In this document: piece after piece, positions 52,738 through 59,105 of the stretch
How positions within the stretch are numbered: the first letter of the stretch is position 1
Layout of the letters: each line of letters starts with the position of its first letter
NCBI GenBank assembly: GCA_035487295.1
Contig: DATHMH010000050.1
Span: 1 to 64,000 of the forward strand
Source of the DNA: QIAW01 sp035487295
Lineage (GTDB): Bacteria > Acidobacteriota > Terriglobia > Terriglobales > Acidobacteriaceae
DNA: 64,000 nt
Reading direction: 5' to 3'
Notes under the pieces: generated by a model
The model's input: only the letters and a program-made list of their open reading frames with translations
What the model was told of the DNA's origin: nothing
Database searches by the model: none
Program-made: the position numbers and the translations under genes

Positions 52738-53586
52738 TTGATCGTGGAGTGTAACGACGCAACGACGCTGCCTGTAAGCTCATCGAAGGCACCGGATTTC
52801 GCGCCCGAGCAGGTATCTCTTTTCCGCGAAGTGCTGGGCATTCTGAACGAGCACAAGGTGCCCTACGCGGTTGCGGGCGCGTTCGCCCTGCATCAGCACA
52901 CCGGCATCTGGCGGAATACAAAAGATCTGGACCTGTTTCTTCCTTCCGAAGAGGTCGGCCCTGCCATTGACCATTTGCAAAAGGTCGGACTTGAATGCGA
53001 TGTCATCGATCCGGTCTGGCTGGCCAAGGCGCGGCGCGGCAATTATTTTGTGGACCTCATTACCGGCATGAGCAATGGCATCATAACGGTTGACCGGTCC
53101 TGGATTGATCGCAGCGCGCCGGCAAAGATCCTCGATATAAAAACGCGCGTGCTGGCCGCAGAAGAGCTGCTCGCCTCGAAATTATTCGTGCTCTTCCGCG
53201 AGCGCTACGACGGCGCCGACATGATGCACGTGATTTATGCCACTCGCGGAAGGCTGGATTGGCAACGCATTCTGTCGCTTGCCGGGGAGCACCGCGAGCT
53301 GTTGCTCTCTGTCCTGGCTTTGTTTCATTATGTTTACCCCGCGTGCGGCAGCTATGTGCCTGAAGATGTCTGGAGCAAATTATTAGGTGAGCTGCAGCAA
53401 TCTGTGGCCCGGCCGGAGCCCAAGACCATTTTTCGCGGCACCTTGCTTGACGAAAAGATGTTTGCCATTGACGTGAACGAGTGGGGGCTGCCCAATCCCC
53501 TGCTGGAATACCGGACCCGGAATGCCCGCAGAATCGAACCTTGCCCTTCATCGAAGAACGAAGATGCGAATCGCCGCGCTAGCTGA
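52738..53586 (+). CDS. Nucleotidyltransferase-fold protein (minimal NTase type)
   Basis: 282 residues from TTG 52738; GTG 52744 is an alternative start. The core is an NTase fold: YAVAGAFALHQHTGI, then TKDLDLFLPSEE with the DxD catalytic pair, and YFVDLITG as the third acidic strand. The following helical part has AAEELLASKLFVLFRERYDGAD, as in many AbiEii/MNT-type or hypothetical NTases. It may transfer nucleotides to protein or RNA; the target is unknown. The 3' end overlaps the metallophosphoesterase gene by 23 bases, so the two form a co-translated pair. Confidence 0.75.
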   Translation: MIVECNDATTLPVSSSKAPDFAPEQVSLFREVLGILNEHKVPYAVAGAFALHQHTGIWRNTKDLDLFLPSEEVGPAIDHLQKVGLECDVIDPVWLAKARRGNYFVDLITGMSNGIITVDRSWIDRSAPAKILDIKTRVLAAEELLASKLFVLFRERYDGADMMHVIYATRGRLDWQRILSLAGEHRELLLSVLALFHYVYPACGSYVPEDVWSKLLGELQQSVARPEPKTIFRGTLLDEKMFAIDVNEWGLPNPLLEYRTRNARRIEPCPSSKNEDANRRAS

Positions 53587-54271
53587 CCTGCATTTCTCGC
53601 CGCAACGCTACGACCGCATCCGCGAGCCGCTGGGACGAGTGCGCGACGAGGCTGACGTGCTCGTCCTTGCCGGCGACCTCACCAACTACGGCAAGAAAGA
53701 AGAGATGGAATCTCTGCTCAACGCCCTGGTGCGCATTCGCGTTCCCATCGTCGCTGTGCTGGGCAACCATGACTACGAAAGCAATCAGCAGGATGAGCTC
53801 ATCCGCATCATGACCGCGGAAGGCATTAAGGTGCTCGACGGCACCGGTTACGAACGCGACGGCGTCGGCTTCGCCGGAACCAAGGGCTTCTTGGGGGGCT
53901 TCGGACGCGGCGTGCTCACCGCCTTCGGCGAACCGCAGATCAAGACCTTCGTGCAAGCCAGCATCGATGAGGCCATGAAGCTGGAGCGCGCCCTGATGCA
54001 AATCCGCGCGCCCAAACGTGTCGTGGTACTGCACTACGCGCCCGTGATGGATACCATTCGGGGAGAACCCGAACAGATTTATCCTTATTTGGGAACAGCA
54101 CGTCTAGCCGAGGTTGTAGACCGTCACGGCGCCGAACTTGTGCTTCACGGTCATGCCCACGGCGGAACCCTGGATGGCAAAACCACAGCCGGTATCCCGG
54201 TGCACAATGTTGCTCTGGGTTTGTTGCAATCTCAGGATCCTCCGCTGGTGTATCGCGTGTTCGATGTGTAG
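53564..54271 (+). CDS. Calcineurin-like metallophosphoesterase
   Basis: 235 residues from ATG 53564, where the family opening MRIAALADLHFS begins; the upstream 14 codons belong to the overlapping NTase gene. Metal ligands are all visible: ADLHF (D, H), LAGDLTNYG (D), LGNHDYE (N, H), VLHYAP (H), LHGHAHGG (H). It hydrolyses phosphoesters, likely of nucleotides or small molecules; no substrate can be given. Pairing with an NTase is suggestive of nucleotide-based regulation. Confidence 0.9.
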   Translation: MRIAALADLHFSPQRYDRIREPLGRVRDEADVLVLAGDLTNYGKKEEMESLLNALVRIRVPIVAVLGNHDYESNQQDELIRIMTAEGIKVLDGTGYERDGVGFAGTKGFLGGFGRGVLTAFGEPQIKTFVQASIDEAMKLERALMQIRAPKRVVVLHYAPVMDTIRGEPEQIYPYLGTARLAEVVDRHGAELVLHGHAHGGTLDGKTTAGIPVHNVALGLLQSQDPPLVYRVFDV

Positions 54272-54332
54272 GACTCAATAGTAAGATTTCTGTCAGCCCA
54301 CAGGCAGGGAGAAGTACAATAGACGCAAGGAT

Positions 54333-54557
54333 ATGACCACGCGTACAAAGACGCACACTATGGATTCTATTGACGTGGACAATGATCACGATCTCGATTC
54401 CTTTCTCGATCAAGTGCACACTGCTGGGGATAATATCCGCCGCAGGCAGATCGAAGAAGCGATCCGGTTGGGAATCATCGATACGAAAGGCAACCTCCTG
54501 AAAGACGAAGTGCCGGAAGATATGCGCGAGGACGCGAATCGCGACTTCGGAGGGTAA
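54333..54557 (+). CDS. Small acidic protein upstream of a zeta-toxin pseudogene, possible antitoxin
   Basis: 74 residues, highly acidic (DNDHDLDSFLDQ near the start; DEVPEDMREDAN near the end) and helical. It ends one base before the toxin TTG. A small acidic protein in front of a zeta-like kinase is what an antitoxin would look like, but it does not match the epsilon fold visibly. ATG at 54333; ATG 54360 is an alternative. Confidence 0.55.
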   Translation: MTTRTKTHTMDSIDVDNDHDLDSFLDQVHTAGDNIRRRQIEEAIRLGIIDTKGNLLKDEVPEDMREDANRDFGG

Positions 54558-54558
54558 T

Positions 54559-55226
54559 TTGTCTCGACCACGAATGATTGTGGTCGCAGGCCCACCCGGC
54601 AGCGGCAAATCCACCAACTTTCCCCTTTCCGAATACGGCTACGACTGGTTCAATGCAGATAACCGCGCCGCCGAACTTAACGGCGGCTCATTCCGTAAAA
54701 TCCCCAAGAGATCCGGGCCTAGGTCAACCTCGAATTTCAAGAGTGGATCTTAGGCCATATCCGAGCCGGCAAAAGCTTTGCCTTGGAGACCACGCTTCGA
54801 AGCGAAGTCACATTCAAGCATGCACGCTTGGCGCGGTCACAAGGTTTCTGGACGTTGATGGAGTATGTTACTGCCGGCAGCGTGGAAGAAAGTATCAAGC
54901 GAGTCAAAGAGCGGTCATATCGAGGAGGCCACTCAGCCTCTGAGAAGCTTATCCGCGAGATTTACGATAAAAGCACAAAGAACCTTATTGCTGCCCTTGA
55001 TTTCGATACGAGCTGCCTGGAAGCGCTTCGCATTTACGACAATTCCCGCTTCGATAAGCCGTTACAACCCCTTCTTTACATGCGCCACGGACGCCCAACC
55101 TATCTATCGGAAAACGCTTCGCCATGGCTGGGGAACCTTCTCCAGGGGACACGATTTGATATCACGCATCTCCGGGAATCCTTAAAAACGAACATTCCTC
55201 GCAAGGGCCGTGATCAAGGCCGGTAA
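54559..55226 (+). pseudogene. Broken zeta-toxin-like P-loop kinase
   Basis: TTG 54559, with GGAGGG four bases upstream, opens a frame with IVVAGPPGSGKST (Walker A), FNADNRAAELNGGSFRKIP, then a stop. The rest continues in another frame: QEIRA, VNLEFQEWI, GKSFALETTLRS, FWTLMEYVTAGSVEESIKRV, SYRGGHSASEKLIREIYDKS. One C missing from the run at 54702-54705 (ATC CCC CAA GAG expected) explains the shift, and an in-frame TAG at 54720-54722, where GCC CAG is expected, is a second lesion. Intact zeta toxins phosphorylate peptidoglycan precursor sugars. The protein would be about 220 residues. Two independent lesions argue against sequencing error for both. Confidence 0.8.
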
Positions 55227-55298
55227 CCAGGTTCCTCGAGGATAATTTCGCGAAATGGCGGCTCCGAATTTGGGCTCTGCAATATACTTTTCATATCC

Positions 55299-56567
55299 AT
55301 GACTAAGATCCTTCTCATTACAATTACCGGCCACGACAAACCCGGCCTGACCAGCGCCTTTGCCCACGTGCTGGCGGAGCCGAAGGCGATTCTTCTCGAT
55401 ATTGGCCAGGCGGTGATTCATGACGGACTGGCGCTTGGACTTATGGTCCGGATCAGTTCCGCCGCCAACATCAAGGCTGTCGAAAACGCAATTCTGGAGA
55501 AGGCGCGCGAATTGGGAGTCGCAGCCCGCATCAATCACATTTCGGAAGATGAATATCGCGACTGGGTGCGGAAGCAGCATAAGCAGCGTTTTATCGTTAC
55601 TCTGCTTGCGCCCCAGATCACGGCGGCGCAACTGGCGGCTGTGACCACCGTATTCGCCGCTCACAATCTGAATATCGACATCATGGACCGGCTGTCAGCC
55701 CGCGCCTCAGCCAGCCACCAGCATGAGCCCCGCATGTGCATTGAATACACGATTTCAGGCGACCACGTGAGCGCCGTGCAACTGCGGCGCACGCTGCTCA
55801 CGCTCGCCGAACGCACGGATTTCGATATTGCCGTGCAGGAAGATTCCATCTTCCGCCGCAACCGCAGGCTGATAGCTTTCGATATGGATTCCACGCTCAT
55901 CCAGATGGAGGTGATTGACGAATTGGCCCGTCTGGCCGGAGTAGGCGAACAAGTTTCTGCGATTACCGCCGCCGCCATGCGAGGAGAGCTGGATTTCAAC
56001 GCCAGCTTTCGCAAACGCCTGCAGCTGCTGAAAGGCCTGAATGCCGCCGCGTTGGAAGAGGTGGCAACCAGGCTGCCCATCACCCCAGGCGCGCACCGCC
56101 TGCTGCGGACCCTCAAGGCGCTGGGCTACAAGACTGCAATTCTTTCCGGAGGCTTCACCTGCTTTGCGCAGAAGTTGCAGGGCGAACTTGGCTTTGATTA
56201 TGTTTACGCCAACGAATTGCAGATCGCAGATGGCCGCCTCACGGGCGAAGCCGCTGGAGAGATCATCAACGGCGCGCGCAAGGCTGAGCTGCTGCAGCAG
56301 ATCGCCGAGCAGGAAGCCATCTCCCTGGAGCAGACCATTGCCGTGGGCGATGGCGCCAACGATTTACCCATGTTGAGCATCGCCGGCCTCGGCGTGGCCT
56401 TTCACGCCAAGCCCCTGGTCCGAGGAAAAGCGGAGCATTCTATTTCACGCATGGGGCTGGACGCGCTGCTCTATCTGTTGGGCCTCCGCGACCGTCACAT
56501 GGATGACAACAACAGTTCTCGGTCCACGGTTCTCAGTTCGCAGAAGGCGCTTTTGAGTTCCAGGTAA
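55299..56567 (+). CDS. serB: Phosphoserine phosphatase SerB with two ACT domains
   Basis: 422 residues. Two ACT-type regulatory domains (about 3-80 and 97-180; ITGHDKPGLTSAFA, then HNLNIDIMDRLSA) precede a HAD phosphatase with nucleophile D195 (AFDMDSTLI), EVIDELARLAGVGE, SGGFTCFAQKL, and GDGANDLPMLS. It makes serine from phosphoserine. The last 16 residues (SRSTVLSSQKALLSSR region) are encoded by a copy of the GAACTGAGAAC repeat, so the natural end was probably earlier, near LLYLLGLRDRH. Stands alone. Confidence 0.93.
   Translation: MTKILLITITGHDKPGLTSAFAHVLAEPKAILLDIGQAVIHDGLALGLMVRISSAANIKAVENAILEKARELGVAARINHISEDEYRDWVRKQHKQRFIVTLLAPQITAAQLAAVTTVFAAHNLNIDIMDRLSARASASHQHEPRMCIEYTISGDHVSAVQLRRTLLTLAERTDFDIAVQEDSIFRRNRRLIAFDMDSTLIQMEVIDELARLAGVGEQVSAITAAAMRGELDFNASFRKRLQLLKGLNAAALEEVATRLPITPGAHRLLRTLKALGYKTAILSGGFTCFAQKLQGELGFDYVYANELQIADGRLTGEAAGEIINGARKAELLQQIAEQEAISLEQTIAVGDGANDLPMLSIAGLGVAFHAKPLVRGKAEHSISRMGLDALLYLLGLRDRHMDDNNSSRSTVLSSQKALLSSR
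56511..56543. repeat. GAACTGAGAAC word repeat inside the serB 3' end
   Basis: On the minus strand the sequence reads CTGCGAACTGAGAACCGTGG then ACCGAGAACTG, i.e. GAACTGAGAAC plus a close variant, the same word as at 34975-35007. It replaces the last codons of serB. Confidence 0.6.
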
Positions 56568-56581
56568 TCCGCTGCGGATTA
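56565..56581. terminator. Small dyad at the serB stop codon
   Basis: TAATCCG / CTG / CGGATTA forms a seven-base stem that includes the serB TAA. It lies between convergent genes (serB and CGNR) but has no T tract; weak terminator at best. Confidence 0.3.
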
Positions 56582-56622
56582 GCGTGGAGCGGGCGGCTGT
56601 TTACTTTTGGGTTAAATCGATG

Positions 56623-57258
56623 TCATTGGTCAGCCCGCATGTGCCGGCGAGCTGCGTAGGCTGCGACCTTCAGGCGGTTGCCGCACAGTTGCATGCTGCA
56701 CCAGCGTCGCGTCCCCTTCTTGCTGGTGTCATAAAAGTGCAGCACGCACTGATCGCACTTGCGGACACGGCTGCGCTCCGCACTCGCGAACAACGCCGCC
56801 ATGCTGTGCGCCAGCGGGGCAAACAAGTCTTCGGGTTGGCGCGCCTCGAACCACAGCTCGGTCGCGGACCCGCTTGCACTCGTCTTCAGCCTGGTGCGCA
56901 TGGGATGCTCCGCCATGAGTCTATTGAGTTCGTCGACGGTGGAGTGACGAACTGCACCGCCACCCTCCCACGCAAGGACCTGTTTCCTCAGCTTCTCCCG
57001 CAGTTCACGCACGGCTTCCACGGTGCGCTGAGCCCGGGCCGATTTTCCCCATTTTTGCCGAAGATTCGCCGCGTCGCGAGCACTGAGCAGTTTAGCCGCC
57101 TGAAACCAGCGCAAAAGCGCGCTGAAATCGGGAAGCATCTCCATGGGTCCGCCCTTCTGGAGAGGACGCGTGTTCAGCAAATCCAGAGCCAGCCGGTTGC
57201 CGACGAAGAGGAATCCATCTCTCCAGTCGGAATTGTGAATTGTCTTGACCCGGCTCAT
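56623..57258 (-). CDS. CGNR zinc-finger regulatory protein (ABATE domain)
   Basis: 211 residues. An N-terminal ABATE-type domain (FLFVGNRLALDLLNTRPL) is followed by a C-terminal treble-clef zinc finger: CDQCVLHFYDTSKKGTRRWC then LCGNRLK, with four Cys and the CGNR motif. These proteins are thought to bind DNA and sense stress ligands. It is divergent from the alpha/beta hydrolase gene across 143 bases, so it may control it. Length normal. Confidence 0.85.
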   Translation of the reverse strand: MSRVKTIHNSDWRDGFLFVGNRLALDLLNTRPLQKGGPMEMLPDFSALLRWFQAAKLLSARDAANLRQKWGKSARAQRTVEAVRELREKLRKQVLAWEGGGAVRHSTVDELNRLMAEHPMRTRLKTSASGSATELWFEARQPEDLFAPLAHSMAALFASAERSRVRKCDQCVLHFYDTSKKGTRRWCSMQLCGNRLKVAAYAARRHMRADQ

Positions 57259-57401
57259 ATTTTCGACCTGAACAAAATTATAACACCAATAATGAAACTT
57301 TTTACCGGTTAGTTAATCTGATGATAGGAACGTGCAAAACGTTGCTGCAAGGGCGCTCGCATCAAGGGGCCGCCCCATCCAATCTTCCAAGGAGACACAC
57401 T

Positions 57402-58277
57402 ATGACTAAGTATCACCATGCCACCCTCGACGGCTTCAAGATTTTTTATCGTGAAGCCGGTCCTAAAACCGCGCCAACCATTCTCTTGCTGCATGGCTTC
57501 CCCACGTCGTCGCACATGTTCCGCGACCTGATTCCGGCCCTGGCCGACCGTTACCATGTGGTCGCACCCGACCTGCCCGGCTTCGGCTTCTCGGAGGCGC
57601 CCGACCGCAAACGCTTCCGCTACACCTTTGAGAACCTGGCCAAGGTCATCGACCAGTTCACCCGGACAATCGGCCTGGAGCGCTACGCGATTTACGTCTT
57701 CGATTACGGCGCGCCGGTTGGACTGCGGCTTGCGTTGGCCCATCCCGAGCGCATCACCGCAATCATCTCGCAGAACGGCAACGCCTATGAAGAAGGCCTG
57801 AGCCAGGGCTGGAACCCGATCCAAAAATACTGGAAGGAGCCAACCGCCGAGAATCGCGCTGCCCTGCGCGAGTTCCTCACGCCTGAAGCAACCAAGTCGC
57901 AATACCTTTATGGCGTCGAGGATGCGACCCTGGTCGCGCCCGAAGCTTACGAACTCGACTCCGCGCTCCTCGGGCGGCCTGGGAATGATGAGATCCAGCT
58001 CGACCTGTTTCTGGATTATGCCAGCAATGTGGCGCTTTATCCCAAGTTCCAGGAATATTTCCGCAGCAAGCAGCCGCCGCTGCTGGCGGTTTGGGGCAAG
58101 AGCGATCCGTTCTTTCTGCCTCCGGGCGCGGAAGCATTCAAACGCGATAACCCGAGCGCCGAGGTGCGTTTCTACGATACCGGCCACTTCGCGCTCGAAA
58201 CCCACCATCAGGAAATCGCCGGCGCTATTCGAGATTTCCTCGGCCGCCAGGCGGCAATGCAGGTCAAGGCAGCATAG
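57402..58277 (+). CDS. Alpha/beta hydrolase, haloalkane dehalogenase/epoxide hydrolase-like
   Basis: 291 residues from ATG 57402, with AAGGAGAC seven bases upstream; the longer frame to 57321 is rejected. HGFPTSSHMFRDL is the oxyanion segment, VFDYGAPVGLRLAL the elbow with an Asp nucleophile in the D-Y-G-A-P-V-G pattern rather than Ser, and YDTGHFALETH the catalytic His, with WGKSDPFF holding the acid. The Asp nucleophile points to dehalogenase or epoxide hydrolase chemistry on small substrates. The CGNR regulator is divergent. Followed by a strong terminator. Confidence 0.87.
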   Translation: MTKYHHATLDGFKIFYREAGPKTAPTILLLHGFPTSSHMFRDLIPALADRYHVVAPDLPGFGFSEAPDRKRFRYTFENLAKVIDQFTRTIGLERYAIYVFDYGAPVGLRLALAHPERITAIISQNGNAYEEGLSQGWNPIQKYWKEPTAENRAALREFLTPEATKSQYLYGVEDATLVAPEAYELDSALLGRPGNDEIQLDLFLDYASNVALYPKFQEYFRSKQPPLLAVWGKSDPFFLPPGAEAFKRDNPSAEVRFYDTGHFALETHHQEIAGAIRDFLGRQAAMQVKAA

Positions 58278-58362
58278 TCAAATGCAGCTCAACAAAAAGC
58301 CACGGGCATTCATGCGAAGTGACACAACGATGAAACCATCAAAACGCTAGAGAAAAAAACTG

Positions 58363-58397
58363 GGCGGGTGGTGCGTCCCGGGCCACCCCGCCTTTTC
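58363..58397 (+). terminator. Rho-independent terminator after the alpha/beta hydrolase
   Basis: GGCGGGTGG pairs with CCACCCCGCC (one-base bulge) around an 11-base loop and is followed by TTTT; AAAAAAA lies just upstream, so it may work in both directions. Confidence 0.75.
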
Positions 58398-58415
58398 GCT
58401 GATACACTCGAATAC

Positions 58416-58742
58416 GTGATTTGGACGTGGATAGCGGCGCTTCTCATTGCGAATGCCGGCCTCTATTCAGTCGTGACCACCGGCATAACCGGCGGCCCAA
58501 ACCATGGCGAGCATCCCTTCACCGTCACTCTGGTTCACATGATTGCCTTCTACTTCTTCGGGCAGCACTGGCCTGCAGTTTTGCGGCATTTGTACTGGAG
58601 AGGTCTGATTGCCGCTCTCGTGCTCTCAGTCATCGCGCTGCGGCTTGCCTTCAACACCAACAAAGGATGGCGTATCTTCGTCCGAGTTTCGCTCGGCCTG
58701 CTCTATGCCGGGTTTCTGGTATTGCTGTTCAAGAGACCGTAG
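58416..58742 (+). CDS. Small membrane protein, three to four spans
   Basis: 108 residues from GTG 58416, chosen because the frame's earlier GTG at 58368 lies inside the terminator hairpin. Hydrophobic segments at about 2-20 (IWTWIAALLIANAGLYSVV), 37-52, 62-78 and 85-103 (VRVSLGLLYAGFLVLLF). A His-containing loop (GGPNHGEHPF) separates the first two. No family recognised. Confidence 0.6.
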   Translation: MIWTWIAALLIANAGLYSVVTTGITGGPNHGEHPFTVTLVHMIAFYFFGQHWPAVLRHLYWRGLIAALVLSVIALRLAFNTNKGWRIFVRVSLGLLYAGFLVLLFKRP

Positions 58743-58745
58743 AAG

Positions 58746-58862
58746 GCCAACACGCTGGGCCAATCGGTCCAATCCACAGCGCATGTCGGTCGCTTCCGTG
58801 GCCAGCCAGATCCGCGCCCCCTGCGCTCGATCCAGCGAGTTCAAACTCGGCAGCCCCATCAT
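58746..58862 (-). pseudogene. Fragment of an IS66-family tnpB gene
   Basis: On the minus strand, from the ATG at 58862: MMGLPSL, then GARIWLATEATDMRCGLDRL and AQRVG. GARIWLA...TDMRxGxDxLA is the hallmark of IS66 ORF2 (TnpB). The similarity stops after about 38 codons at the end of the small membrane gene. No terminal repeats and no transposase remain. The rest of the gap 58863-59105 shows no other gene. Confidence 0.6.
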
Positions 58863-59105
58863 GTTTCTGTCTCCCAGCACCGCCAGCAGGCCCGCATATG
58901 ACTCGCGTCGAATCCAGGCTCCAAGGACAGCCGGTTCGAACTGTCCTTAATTAGTCCTTCTTGCCAGTTCCTCTACGTGCATTTAACACATACAGTTTCT
59001 ACCCAAGACGAAAATCCATTAATTCGTGTATAGGCGGGCCATAGCTCGTCTTTTGTTCCTTGAAATCAAGAGCCCTGCCGAAGCAGTTCCCTGGAGGTAC
59101 CTTAG

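Noticed and set aside
51614..54271. Complete NHEJ or defence island
   Set aside because: Only a polymerase domain, NTase and phosphoesterase are present; no ku, ligase, nuclease or known defence effector.
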